Shown here: positions 8,391-17,298 of the stretch, piece after piece
How the letters are laid out: the number at the start of each line of letters is the position of its first letter
How positions within the stretch are numbered: the stretch's first letter is position 1
Assembly (NCBI RefSeq): GCF_001188955.3
Contig: NZ_JPRF03000043.1
Span: 1 to 64,000 of the forward strand
Source of the DNA: Kitasatospora aureofaciens
GTDB taxonomy: Bacteria; Actinomycetota; Actinomycetes; Streptomycetales; Streptomycetaceae
Direction of reading: 5' to 3'
Length of the DNA stretch: 64,000 nt
Translations under genes and position numbers: made by a program
The notes under the pieces: model-generated
The model's input: only the letters and a program-made list of their open reading frames with translations
Told to the model about the DNA's origin: nothing
Database searches by the model: none

Positions 8391-8817
8391 CCCGTTACCC
8401 CCGATGAGCAGCGCAAACAGGCGGCAAGCGGAGACGGAGGCCGGTGGCCGAACCGCACCGCGGACCGAACCCCCAGCCGGATCCCGTGCCGAACGACGAG
8501 CCGAACCCCCGGCCGAACAAGGCGCACGGCGCGTCGGCGACGGCAGGGCCGAGTGAGGCAGGGCCTTGCCCATGTTGGCGCAGCGGATAGGGCCCGGGGT
8601 CGCGGGGGGTGTGCGATCCGGGCAGAAGGAACGAGGCGATCCGCCGCGCGTCCTGGTGGAAACGCGCGTCTGACTCAACGAGCGGACTTGGCCGAAGGCA
8701 CGCGCGCGACGGCCCGGCCCCGGACGAAGCAGGAGTGCAGGCCCGCACGTGAGCTGACGGCCCTGTGGTCACGGGTGCTTGTCGTACCGCTCGTCAGTGC
8801 CGGTCGTTGTACCGAGC
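8391..8817. other. Intergenic, degenerate 12-bp-like repeats
   Basis: At about 8440-8520 the sequence CCGAACC/CCGAAC recurs roughly every 12 bases (GTGCCGAACGACGAGCCGAA, then CCCCCGGCCGAACAAGG). This resembles the tandem arrays at 9554 and 12316, which also follow a repeat tail. No gene is supported. Confidence 0.4.
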
Positions 8818-9081
8818 ATGGCGATCGCAGAACGGAACTGGTGGACGCGGGCGCGGGTGCGTTTCCTGGAGGAAGTCGACGTCCAGACGGTGCACCCACG
8901 GCGCCGGCGGGTCTTCCGGCGGGGGGAGGAGGAGGTGATGGTCCAGTGGGGCCTCGCCGGACGCCGGGTGGACCGGGGCATCTGGTGGACAAGCATCGAC
9001 GTCAACGGCGCGTACATCGTGATGGCCCCCTCGGTCGAGGTCCTCGAAGTACTGGAGGAACAGCCGCCCACCAGCTGGTGA
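8818..9081 (+). CDS. Small hypothetical protein
   Basis: 87 residues from the ATG at 8818: MAIAERNWWTRARVRFLEEV, then HPRRRRVFRRGEEEVMVQWG, then RGIWWTSIDVNGAYIVMAPS. The mixed composition with several Trp/Tyr and a compact beta-like layout looks genuine. The family is not recognised. The ribosome-binding site is weak. It is followed 20 bases later by a strong hairpin, which supports a real transcription unit. Confidence 0.5.
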   Translation: MAIAERNWWTRARVRFLEEVDVQTVHPRRRRVFRRGEEEVMVQWGLAGRRVDRGIWWTSIDVNGAYIVMAPSVEVLEVLEEQPPTSW

Positions 9082-9100
9082 ACCGGTGGTGGTGAACCGG

Positions 9101-9136
9101 CGGGCGCGCATCCCGAGGTCCCGGGATGCGCGCCCG
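9101..9136. terminator. Hairpin terminator
   Basis: A perfect 15-bp stem (CGGGCGCGCATCCCG, 9101-9115, with 9122-9136) and a six-base loop, 20 bases after the stop of the small gene. Confidence 0.8.
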
Positions 9137-9249
9137 CGTGCCACTACGGAAAGGGGGGAGCCGTAGGTGCTCGGCCACTGTAGCGGACCGCAGCCATGAC
9201 AAAACAGAGCGTCAGGAAGACGGAGGGCGCCCAGCACGGGGCGTCCCAC

Positions 9250-9520
9250 CGAGCGGTGGCGTCCGGTAGACCGGGCCGGGCCGGGCCGGCGATGCCCGGG
9301 TTCCACGACGCACCACCCCGCCGAACACCGGGCCGTCCCCGGCGGCCCAGCCGGGGACCGCGAAGGCCGCCAGGCCGCCGGGCAGGGCCCGGCAGCCAGC
9401 GCCGCAGGCCACCCCGACCCGACAGCGCACCACCAACACCCCCACCACCAGGAGGACAGGGGCGCGCAGAAAGGGTTGTCAGAATTTCCGGCCACCTTGG
9501 TGGGCCCTGTGAGCTGCGCA
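9250..9520. repeat. Interspersed repeat R1 copy 2 joined to tail motif
   Basis: The longest continuous R1 copy. It begins near GGTGGCGTCCGGTAG, has the internal dyad GTCCCCGGC/GCCGGGGAC (9335-9343 with 9350-9358), and passes through GCCAGCGCCGCAGGCCACC and CCCCACCACCAGGAGGACAG. It ends in AAAGGGTTGTCAGAATTTCC (9471-9490). The tail block recurs at 12230-12260 and 12520-12560. The R1 right part (GCCGCAGGCCACCCCGACCC) recurs alone at 34312. Confidence 0.75.
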
Positions 9521-9553
9521 GATGCCACCCCGCGCCCGGGGCGGGGGTGCTGG

Positions 9554-9612
9554 CATCAGGAGCTACATCAGGAGTCACATCGGGAGCTACATCAGGAGCT
9601 GCATCGGGAGGC
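9554..9612. repeat. Five-unit 12-bp tandem repeat
   Basis: Consensus CATCAGGAGCTA, five consecutive units with one to three changes each. It lies 60 bases after the repeat tail motif. Not part of a credible gene. Confidence 0.85.
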
Positions 9613-9824
9613 CCGGAAGGGCCGTTCCCGGGCCGTGTGGGGGCCGGCCGGACGGCGCGTCAGGGGCGCGGTGATCGCCGTCAGGGGCCGCCTGTGGGGC
9701 ATCGATCGGGCCAGGGGGGCGGTGTCGGATCCGGTCGGCGTCGACAGTCCAACCGGACCGTGATGACGCTGTTTGAACCTCCCCAGGTGGTGCTGGTGGG
9801 TGACCCAAACCTGCTGGGCTTGGT

Positions 9825-9845
9825 TCACCACCCTTCGGGTGGTGA
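9825..9845. terminator. Hairpin after the XRE regulator gene
   Basis: TCACCACCC (9825-9833) pairs with GGGTGGTGA (9837-9845) around TTC. It is 15 bases beyond the minus-strand stop at 9861. Confidence 0.65.
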
Positions 9846-9860
9846 CGCGGTGTCCAAGGC

Positions 9861-10769
9861 TCAGGCGGTCCCCAGGCCGCGATCCTTCGCGTGGGCGGGT
9901 GAGCCGGGGGTCGGCGAGGTCATGTCCTGGAGGCCGAGGACGGTCAGGAGCCGGAGCTTGTCGGCGGCTTCGCTGTCGGGGGCGGCGGTGAAGACGATGA
10001 TGCGCAGGTCCGCGCCATGGAGGGTGAGCACGTCGCAGTCGAGTTCGATCGCGCCGACCTGGGGGTGGTCGATGGTTTTACGCCCGCTGGCGTGGTGGGC
10101 GACGGCGGAACCGTCCCACAGTCGGGCGAAGTCGGTGTTCGACCGGCGCAGGTCGCGGATCATGGCGGCCAGTTGGCGGTCGGCCGGGTAACGGGAGGCG
10201 ACGTCGCGCAGGTCGGCGACCAGGGAGGCCCGGTGCTCCTCCGGGTCGGGGTGCCGGATCCTGCCGGGGTCGTTGTGGAAGATGCGCCAGACCAGGTTCG
10301 TCTCGCGGCCGGCGCGGCGTCGCGTCTCGCCGTGCAGGGCCGCCCACAGGTCGTTGTGCTCCAGCAGGGTCCAGGCCGCGTCGAAGACCGCGATCGGCAC
10401 GTCGGCCAGGCGGCTGAGCAGCCGCTGCACGTCGGGGCCGATCAGCTGGGGGACGGTCCCGTCGAGCTCGGCGGCGTGGCCGGCGAGCCGGCACGCCAGC
10501 GTGAACTCGGCGTCGGTCAGGCGCAGGGCGCGCGACAACGCCCGCAGGACGTCGGCACTGGGGTGCGCGCGGCCCTGTTCGAGGCGTTTGACGTAGTCGG
10601 GCGATACACCGGCCAGCCACCCCACCTCCTCGCGCCGCAACCCCGGGGTGCGGCGGGCGCCGCGGGCGAAGGGAGAACCGACGTCTTCCGGGCGGACCCT
10701 GGCACGCCAGGAACGCAACATCGCCGCCAGATCCGGTCCCTCGCTCACAGCTGCATTCTCGATGGTCAC
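9861..10769 (-). CDS. XRE-family helix-turn-helix regulator with MmyB-like ligand domain
   Basis: About 302 residues. An N-terminal Cro/C1-type helix-turn-helix (RTPGLRREEVGWLAGVSPDY, then VKRLEQGRAHPSADVLRALS) precedes a ~180-residue MmyB-like domain (MIRDLRRSNTDFARLWDGSA; HASGRKTIDHPQVGAIELDC; TAAPDSEAADKLRLLTVLGL). Streptomyces proteins of this kind often control a neighbouring short-chain reductase. The GTG at 10769 is my start; later GTG/ATG starts are possible because no clear ribosome-binding site is visible. It diverges from the NmrA-like gene at 10945, which is its probable target. Confidence 0.88.
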   Translation of the reverse strand: MTIENAAVSEGPDLAAMLRSWRARVRPEDVGSPFARGARRTPGLRREEVGWLAGVSPDYVKRLEQGRAHPSADVLRALSRALRLTDAEFTLACRLAGHAAELDGTVPQLIGPDVQRLLSRLADVPIAVFDAAWTLLEHNDLWAALHGETRRRAGRETNLVWRIFHNDPGRIRHPDPEEHRASLVADLRDVASRYPADRQLAAMIRDLRRSNTDFARLWDGSAVAHHASGRKTIDHPQVGAIELDCDVLTLHGADLRIIVFTAAPDSEAADKLRLLTVLGLQDMTSPTPGSPAHAKDRGLGTA

Positions 10770-10944
10770 GGCCCTGATTGTCGACGTGCCGCCGGGCTCC
10801 TCGGGTGGCCCAACCTGGGCCACGCTGCCCGGACTCCCGCGGGCCAGACTCGATCCGGGACCGCGACGGCGACCTGCCCTGGTAACCGGGCCGCTACCCG
10901 CTCATCCATCGCTCCACCACCCATCGGTCCCGAAAGGATCCGTC

Positions 10945-11796
10945 ATGTCCTCCTTCCTCGTCATCGGAGCCACCGGAAACGTCGGCAGCGCCCTGATCCC
11001 CCAGCTCCACGAGCAGGGCCACCACGTGCGGGCCCTGGTCCGCAGCGCCTCGCGCGCCGAACTGATCCTGGCCGGCATCGACATCGCCATCGGCGACCTG
11101 GACGACGCCGAGAGCCTGACCGAGGCTGCCAGCGGCGTCGACGGCGTCTTCTTCATGCAGCTCGCCCCGCTGCCCGCACAGGCCGAGAACATGATCAAGG
11201 CCGCCCGCACCGCCGGAGTGCGCAAGATCGTGGTGCTGTCCTCCATCGGTACCGTCCTGGAACCGCTGCCCGTGATCGGAGCCAGGATCGCCGCCCGCGA
11301 CCAGGTCTTCCGCGACTCCGGGCTCGACGTCACCTACCTGCGCGCCAACGCCCTGATGTCGAACTCGCTGTGGTGGCTGCCCACGATCCGCGACGAGGGC
11401 CGCGTCTACGACGCGAGCGACCCCGGCAAGACCGTGCCCGTCGACACCTTCGACATCGCCCGCGTCGCCGCCGTCGCACTCACCCAGGACGGCCACGCCG
11501 GCCGCGCCTACATCCTGAACGGCCCGCAGGCGCTCACCGCCCGCGAGCAGGTGGAGATCCTCGCCGACGTCCTGGGGCGGCCGATCGAGTTCGTGCCGGT
11601 CACCCCCGAACAGTTCGCCCAGCACAGCATCGAGCAGGGCATCCCGCGCGAGATGGCCGCAGCTGTGCAGAACCTCAACGAGCTCTTCCGCGCCGGACGC
11701 GCCGGAGTCATCAGCGACGACATCACCAACCTCACCGGCGTCGCCCCGCGGACCTTCCGCCAGTGGTGCGAGGAACACGCAGGCGAATTCCACTAA
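10945..11796 (+). CDS. NmrA/SDR-family NAD(P)-binding protein
   Basis: 283 residues. Rossmann start SSFLVIGATGNVGSALIPQL (GxxGxxG), NADP-binding Arg in ALVRSASRAE, then VRKIVVLSSIGTVLEPLPVI and YLRANALMSNSLWWLPTIRD. The C-terminal substrate part (LNGPQALTAREQVEILADVL) follows the pattern of NmrA/NAD(P)H-azoreductase-like atypical SDRs, which act as reductases or NADP sensors. GAAAGGA lies seven bases before the ATG. Divergent from the XRE regulator; a terminator follows at 11932. Confidence 0.88.
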   Translation: MSSFLVIGATGNVGSALIPQLHEQGHHVRALVRSASRAELILAGIDIAIGDLDDAESLTEAASGVDGVFFMQLAPLPAQAENMIKAARTAGVRKIVVLSSIGTVLEPLPVIGARIAARDQVFRDSGLDVTYLRANALMSNSLWWLPTIRDEGRVYDASDPGKTVPVDTFDIARVAAVALTQDGHAGRAYILNGPQALTAREQVEILADVLGRPIEFVPVTPEQFAQHSIEQGIPREMAAAVQNLNELFRAGRAGVISDDITNLTGVAPRTFRQWCEEHAGEFH

Positions 11797-11931
11797 GACG
11801 CCGCGACGGACGGCCCCGGGGCCATGACCGGCCGCCGTCCGAGTTTCGGCGACGCGCCAAGCATCGACGCCATAGGCAGGGAGATCAGGCGCACCCGAGC
11901 ACCCGGAATGTTCCCCAGCGCACAGATCACC

Positions 11932-11962
11932 AGGGCCCGGCGAACTTCGGTCGCCGGGCCCT
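11932..11962 (+). terminator. Hairpin terminator
   Basis: AGGGCCCGGCGA (11932-11943) pairs with 11951-11962 around a loop containing CTTCGG, 136 bases downstream of the NmrA-like gene. Confidence 0.75.
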
Positions 11963-12174
11963 CAACACGCCGCTGCCCCCTGCCAAGACCCCTCACTTCG
12001 TTGCCCAGTGGACGATCTGAGGCGGCCAGCATCCCTGGTGAATTTCGACCATCCTCATCAACCGGGGGAGGGCCTGGCGGAGGATCGCCGCCGGTCCGGA
12101 CAGACGGAGCCCGGGGGCGTCCGGCGTTCGCCGGGCGCTCACCAACCATCACGGCCCCGCAGGGTCAGACCCCT

Positions 12175-12370
12175 GCCGACCGGACCGTCACCCACCACCG
12201 CCCCACCACCTACCAGCAAGCCGGGGAAAGGAACGGACAGAAGGGGTTGTCGCATTTTCCCCCCGTCCAAAAGCGGCCGCTGAGCTGCGGAAACGCGCGA
12301 ACGCGGCCAGAAGCGGCGGGATACGTACGGTGGTGCCGTCGGTGCCGCCTACGGTGGCACCTGCGGTGGT
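12175..12370. repeat. Repeat tail motif copy plus degenerate 12-bp array
   Basis: GGACAGAAGGGGTTGTCGCA at 12236-12255 matches the tail motif at 9460-9490 and 12520-12545. The line CCGCTGAGCTGCGGAAACGC follows, as in copy 2 (TGTGAGCTGCGCAGATGCC). At 12316-12365 a GGTGGTGCC/TACGGTGGCACC pattern recurs about every 12 bases. The order of motif then tandem array is the same as at 9471-9612. Confidence 0.65.
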
Positions 12371-12479
12371 GCCTACGTGGAACCAGCGCGGAACCGGGGG
12401 GAGCGCCGTGGGTCGGCCGGTCGACGCGGACGGCTTCGCCGGACGCACCGAAGAACCACCGGCCCGCCGCAGGCGCGAG

Positions 12480-12570
12480 GCCCGAACCGAACCGACCGAC
12501 CCACCTCCACCACCAGGACAAAGGACAGAAGAAGGGGTTGTCGGCATTTCCGGCCCACCCAAAACAGCCC
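12480..12570. repeat. Repeat tail motif, further copy
   Basis: CCACCTCCACCACCAGGACA followed by GAAGGGGTTGTCGGCATTTC, then GACATGCGGTGATGCC. Same block as at 9440-9520 and 12200-12290. It ends just before the DUF1330-like fragment. Confidence 0.65.
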
Positions 12571-12606
12571 CCGACATGCGGTGATGCCGTGCCGGGCAGG
12601 ATCACC

Positions 12607-12777
12607 ATGCACCCACAAGACCACTCACAAAACGCGGGCGCCGCGGGTGTCGAGTTCACCGACCGGGAGCGGGTGCGCGCGTGGTACGACTCCCCCGCGT
12701 ACCGGGAGATCCTCCCGCTGCGCACCCGCCACATGGTCGCCGACGCGATCTTCGCCGACGGGGTGCCCGCGGGTTAA
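12607..12777 (+). pseudogene. DUF1330-like C-terminal fragment
   Basis: From the ATG at 12607 the frame gives VEFTDRERVRAWYDSPAYRE and ILPLRTRHMVADAIFADGV. This is the C-terminal half of the small DUF1330 dimeric alpha-beta barrel family (typical WYxSPEYQ..LPLR). The N-terminal half is missing, and repeat DNA lies directly upstream. Its stop overlaps the stop of the convergent metalloprotease by four bases. Probably nonfunctional. Confidence 0.65.
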
Positions 12778-15539
12778 CGGGGCGCGGACTCGCTGGCGCA
12801 CTGAGCGCCGGCGGGGCGCTCGCGGGTGACGAGGTCGGTGCGTCCGGCGGTGGCGTCCAGCCACACGACGCGGGTGCCGCGATCGGCGACGGGCGAGTCC
12901 TGGGAGCCTCGGTCGCAGGAGACGCGCTCGGGGGCGCCGCCGGTGAGCGGGAGCTGCCACAGCTTGGCGGTCTGGGCGTTGGTCCAGTCGTCGTGGACCC
13001 GCCCGATGCGCGAGACGTAGGTGACCGCGCGCTCGGAGACGGTGAGCTGGTACGGCTCGGGGGCGGTGGAGTCGGCTGGCAGGAGGTCGGTGATGCCTGA
13101 ACCGTCCAGGGCGCCGGAGCGGATCGTGGCGCGCCCGGTGGGCGGGGTCTGGACCCACAGCATGCGGCCGCCGGCCAGGTGGACGGCGTCGGCCAGGTTC
13201 TTCGGGTCGGCGGGCACGTACTGGGCGGTGACCTTGCCCTCGGCGAGCGAGTACGCGGTCGGCGCGTTGACGTAGTCCTGGCCGGACATCCAGTTCTCGG
13301 TCCAGGCGAGGACGCCGCCGTTCAGGTCGAGGCCGCCCACGCCGTGACCGGCGGGCAGCGGGATCACCGTCTCCGGGGAGCCGTCACCGTGGACGACGTG
13401 GATGCGGGTGGTGTCGGTGGTGAAGTCCCGGAGCGTGTAGACGATGTCGCCGCCGGCCGTGCGGATGTTCTGCGGCTCCTGCCGGGCGTCGTGGTAGATG
13501 CTGCGCACCGGGCCGGCGCCGGTCAGCGGCGCGCTCAGCAGCTCGTAGCCGAAGACGCCCTGGGCGTCTTTGCCGACGGCCTTCCACACCGCGTTCGTGC
13601 CGTCGGTGGCCGCCCAGCTGTGGTAGCGGCCGTCGTCGGGGCTCAGTCGCACCGGGGTGGCGCTGCCGGTGACGGTGCCGGTGTACAGGGCGGTGCTCTT
13701 GCGGGTGGCGTCGGCGTTGGCGAGCATCACCCAGTGACCGTCGGCGACCACCGGGGCGGCCATGTTGTTGGTGATGCCACTGAGCAGGACGTGGCTGTCC
13801 AGGCCGAGCTTGCGCTGCCAGCCGGCCTTGATGCCGTGGGCGTCGAACGCGGCGGCGACGGTGCGCAGCTGGGCGTGGGTCAGGCCACTGGCGCGGCCAG
13901 CGGCCAGGACGGCGTTGCGGCCGGCGACGAAGTCGTCGAGCGGGGTCATGTACTCGGTGAGCGCGCGGTAGATCACGCGGTCGGCGACCAGCGGGTCCAG
14001 GGTGCGCCGGATGTCCCACAGGGCTCCGCCGAAGATGGTGGAGTTGAGGTGCACGCCGCCGCTGTCGGTGCTCAGGGAGGCGCCGACGTAGTCGTCGACG
14101 GTGGTGTGGTGGTCGTCCAGGTGGCGGGTGGCGCAGGCCCGCGGGGTGCCGGTGCGGCACAGGCCCTCGCCCAGCAGCGCGGCCCTGGGGTCGTCCATCG
14201 CGATGCCGCGGGTGGTGACCTCGATGGCGTTGCCGAAGTAGTCGGCGAGCGCCTCGTCCATGGCGCCGGACTGGCCGAGGTAGGCGAAGTTGGCACTGTT
14301 GGTGATGACGCCGTGGGTCATCTCGTGGGCGGAGACGTCGAGGGCGGCGGCGAACGGGAAGTACTTGTCGTCGCCGCCGCCGTAGATCATCTTGCTGCCG
14401 TCCCAGTAGGCGTTGGGGAAGGCGCGCCCGCCGGCGGTGACTCCGGTGACGGAGACGATCGGGCTGTTCTTGCCGTCCAGGCTCAGACGGCCCAGGCGGT
14501 CGCGGTAGAAGTCGTAGACGATACCGGCGTTGACGTGCGCGTCGGTGGCGCCGTCGGTGCCGGTGGCGGCGGGGAAGTCGGGGGTCGGGGAGCTCGCGGG
14601 GTGGGCGTCGGCGGGGATGCGGTCGAAGTCGCCGACGTCGCGGCCGGCCGCGTCGTAGGTGGTGATCGCGGCGGGACGGGTGAGGTCGGTGAGCTGGTAA
14701 CTGCCGTCCGCCTGGCGGGCGATGTTGACGCTCACGCTCTTGCCGTGGACGTCGGGGGCGGTGCCGGTGGCGGGGGTGACGGTGGCCGGGGCCGGGTCGG
14801 GGGCGGCCGCGGAGGGTGCGACGGCCTCGGGGCGGGCGGCGGCCGCGGAGGGGGTGCGGGCATCGTGGGCGAGGACGACGACGCCGGCGGTGGCATCCAC
14901 GTAGACGTCACGGGTCAGGGGGGTGCCGTCGGCGCCGGCCCCGCGCACGGTGTAGTGGCGGGTCAGCTTCCCGGCGCCGTCGGGCAGGATCACCAGGCCG
15001 GCGTCATCGGCGGTGGCCTTGGCGCGGGCGGCGTCCGGCAGCGCGCCGAGCGCGGCGGTGCGCAGCAGCTCGTCCGCGACGGTGGGCTCGGTGGGGGCGG
15101 CGAGGCTGGTGAAGAACTTGCCGCCGACCGCCTCGACGTGCTGGGCCGCGCCGTCACCGGCGAGGTGGACGAGGTACTGGGCGCCGAGCACGGGGACGCC
15201 GCCCTCGTTCTGCTGGAATCTGACGGTGCGCCGTCCGTCGGGGCCGCTCTCGGTGCCGGCTTCGGCGAGCTGGGCGGGGTCGACCCGGTAACGGTCGCGG
15301 TGGGCGGCCAGGTGGGCGCGGGCGGCAGCGGCCGGGTCGCCGGGGGCGGGATCGCTCAGGCCGGTGACCAGCTGCGGGGCGGCGGTGTCCTGCCCGGTGA
15401 CCACGCCGGGGACGGGGTCGCCGGCGGCCTGCGCGGGCGCGGTGTCGGCGGCGGCGGTCGGGACGGCCAGGGCGGCCAGGCTCAGGGCGGCGGCTATGCC
15501 GGCGCCGAGGGCCTTGGGCGTGCGGGCGTGACGGTGCAC
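12774..15539 (-). CDS. Secreted M4-family (thermolysin-like) metalloprotease
   Basis: About 921 residues from a GTG preceded by GAGAGGAG. The signal peptide is ALGAGIAAALSLAALAVPTA. A propeptide with an FTP-type region (YRVDPAQLAEAG..TVRFQQNEGGVPVLGAQYLV) follows. The catalytic domain has the zinc motif HEMTH at about 405-409 and the third ligand in GAMDEALADYFGN (about 425-437). The C-terminal ~330 residues (from about LLSGITNNMAAPVVADG) look like a beta-propeller built of WAATDGTNAVWK/ENWMSG-type blades, unusual for the family. Activity outside the cell on proteins or peptides is expected. Confidence 0.9.
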   Translation of the reverse strand: MHRHARTPKALGAGIAAALSLAALAVPTAAADTAPAQAAGDPVPGVVTGQDTAAPQLVTGLSDPAPGDPAAAARAHLAAHRDRYRVDPAQLAEAGTESGPDGRRTVRFQQNEGGVPVLGAQYLVHLAGDGAAQHVEAVGGKFFTSLAAPTEPTVADELLRTAALGALPDAARAKATADDAGLVILPDGAGKLTRHYTVRGAGADGTPLTRDVYVDATAGVVVLAHDARTPSAAAARPEAVAPSAAAPDPAPATVTPATGTAPDVHGKSVSVNIARQADGSYQLTDLTRPAAITTYDAAGRDVGDFDRIPADAHPASSPTPDFPAATGTDGATDAHVNAGIVYDFYRDRLGRLSLDGKNSPIVSVTGVTAGGRAFPNAYWDGSKMIYGGGDDKYFPFAAALDVSAHEMTHGVITNSANFAYLGQSGAMDEALADYFGNAIEVTTRGIAMDDPRAALLGEGLCRTGTPRACATRHLDDHHTTVDDYVGASLSTDSGGVHLNSTIFGGALWDIRRTLDPLVADRVIYRALTEYMTPLDDFVAGRNAVLAAGRASGLTHAQLRTVAAAFDAHGIKAGWQRKLGLDSHVLLSGITNNMAAPVVADGHWVMLANADATRKSTALYTGTVTGSATPVRLSPDDGRYHSWAATDGTNAVWKAVGKDAQGVFGYELLSAPLTGAGPVRSIYHDARQEPQNIRTAGGDIVYTLRDFTTDTTRIHVVHGDGSPETVIPLPAGHGVGGLDLNGGVLAWTENWMSGQDYVNAPTAYSLAEGKVTAQYVPADPKNLADAVHLAGGRMLWVQTPPTGRATIRSGALDGSGITDLLPADSTAPEPYQLTVSERAVTYVSRIGRVHDDWTNAQTAKLWQLPLTGGAPERVSCDRGSQDSPVADRGTRVVWLDATAGRTDLVTRERPAGAQCASESAPR

Positions 15540-15694
15540 TGCGCTCCTCTCACGGAACGGGAACACGGGAATCGGCGGTGGCGCCCTGCCCGTCGCCGGT
15601 CGGCTGACGGTGTGCCAGGGCCACGTCACGAACATAAGCTATCGCTCGGCATATGTCGAACAACTACCTATTGGGACTCCGGGAGCCCCGGCCC

Positions 15695-16863
15695 TCAGGC
15701 GGCTCTCTGACCGTGGAGGAGGAACGGGAGGGCACGGCCGGCGAGGGCGTCGGCGACGCGGGCGGCCTGGGCGGGGGCCATGGCCCGACCCAGCTCACGG
15801 ACGGGGACGAAGCGGGCGCCGGCGGGGCGGCCGTCGGCGATGCCACCGTCGAAGACGAGGTTGATGCGCTCCAGGTAGCGGTCGGGGGGGTGTAGTCGAC
15901 GGCGAGGACATGGGTGAGGCGGCGGGAGAGGCCGGTCTGGGCGAGCAGGTGGTGGGCGGCGGCCTCGTGCGGGAGTTCACCGGAACGGGCGGCGCCGCCG
16001 GGGAGGATCAGGCCGTCCAGGTAGAGCACGGCGTTGGCCGTGCGGGCGGCCTCCAGCTGTTCTTCGGCCTCCCGTTCCAGGCGCTCCTCGCGGTCCTGGT
16101 GGCAGGGCCAGCAGCGGCCGCCGGGGCGGCGGGTCCACTCGACCTGTCCCTGGCGGCCGTATTCCCAGGTGCTCTCCTGCTCGGGAACGTCGCCGCAGTC
16201 GATGCAGACCAGGGAGTCCATCAGCTCCTGGTGGGCCTTGTGCTCCTCGTCCTCGCGGGCGGCCTGGCGCAGGTCGTAGGCGGCTCGGTTGTTCGGGTTC
16301 TCCAGCGCCTCGATGAGGGAGTGCCGGCCCGAGCGGCCGAAGCGCCACCACACCGGCCCGAGCGGCCCGTGCTCGGCCAGCAGCTCCAGGGTAGTCGCGA
16401 CGATGGGCACGGCGTCGTCGTACTCGCGCCACCCGTCGTCGTTGTAGTCGCGGACCTCCCTGCACCAGCGGCCGCGCCAGCAGTCGGCGGACAGGTCCGC
16501 GACTGCCTGCTGCCGGTTGGCCAGCGCGACGGGTCCGGCGTCGGTGACGACCAGGGCGACCGGCGGGTACCCGGCCCGGGTGTGGCCGGGCCAGGTACGG
16601 CGCCACCAGTGCACCGTCCGGTCGGCCGGCTCCCGGTCAGCGAGGGCCGGGTCGTTGTCGCGGACCCTGGTGCGGAACAGCTCGCGGTACCGGGGGAACT
16701 TCGCGGCGACGTCGGCCGGGGCCATGGTCGAGCGGTTGACCTCGACCATCAGCACCGGCACCCCGATCTCCGGGGCCTGCCACACCCCGTCCGGGCGTAC
16801 CTTGCGCCGGCCGCCCGGCAGCAGGAACTCGACCTCGGTCGCCCAGGACCGCACCGTGCCCAC
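15695..16863 (-). pseudogene. Replication-relaxation-like protein with Nudix-like tail, frameshifted
   Basis: The frame from 16863 gives VRPDGVWQAPEIGVPVLMVE, KFPRYRELFRTRVRDNDPAL and WWRRTWPGHTRAGYPPVALV, reminiscent of Streptomyces replication-relaxation proteins. CIDC/CWPC pairs suggest a zinc site. Near the end, GELPHEAAAHHLLAQTGLSR and VLAVDYTP look like a degenerate Nudix box. At a run of seven G (15884-15890) the frame must shift by one to continue as RYLERINLVFDGGIADGRPA and end at 15695; without the shift the tail is Ser/Pro noise to 15664. The true start is unclear, because a start at 16863 removes any N-terminal helix-turn-helix. Confidence 0.55.
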
Positions 16864-17126
16864 CCCGCCCGCCGCCCCGGGTGGGCAGCGACCAGCTGAA
16901 GGAGGCAGTTGTCGTTCCAGGTGCTGTTCCGCCGGGCAGCGAGCGGGACCAGCAGATCCGCAGGCGCGGCAGCGTTCCGGGCGATCGCGTGCCAGACGAA
17001 CGGGTACTCCGCCCTGGCCAGTCGGCGCAGGACGTCAGGGTCCGAGGTCCGCTCGGCCAGCCGCCTGTAGTCCCCGCCGTCGTGGAGGTGCCGCGGTGCC
17101 TCGGTGTCTTCCGCCTGCTCGCCCAT
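16749..17126 (-). CDS. Small hypothetical protein with leucine-rich-variant-like repeat
   Basis: From the ATG at 17126: GGDYRRLAERTSDPDVLRRL, then VWHAIARNAAAPADLLVPLA and WNDNCLLQLVAAHPG. These are helical repeats of the kind seen in variant leucine-rich repeat proteins of Streptomyces. After about 85 residues the frame overlaps the 16863 gene and turns into Arg/Gly noise. The native protein may therefore be shorter, or the two frames may once have been one gene joined by a frameshift near 16860. Confidence 0.45.
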   Translation of the reverse strand: MGEQAEDTEAPRHLHDGGDYRRLAERTSDPDVLRRLARAEYPFVWHAIARNAAAPADLLVPLAARRNSTWNDNCLLQLVAAHPGRRAGWARCGPGRPRSSSCCRAAGARYARTGCGRPRRSGCRC

Positions 17127-17298
17127 GTCGGCAGCAGAGGCTAGCAGTGTTCAGCCCCGGGCGGTCGGGTGCTCGGGGCACTGTCCGGCAAGGCGGGCAG
17201 CGGCCCCAGCGGGCAGCAGTGCCCGGGCCCCAGGTCGGATGCGAACGGGACGGTGACGAGCGCCGAGACGGGCGGCGAGGCGGCCGCGGGGAACCGCC

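Noticed and set aside
9554..9612. CRISPR-like array
   Set aside because: Units are 12 bp, directly adjacent and without spacers; no cas genes in the window.
13179..15710. 843-codon plus-strand frame opposite the M4 protease
   Set aside because: Translation is Gly/Val/Ala low complexity with no domain; the minus strand has a signal peptide and HEMTH motif, so this is an antisense shadow.
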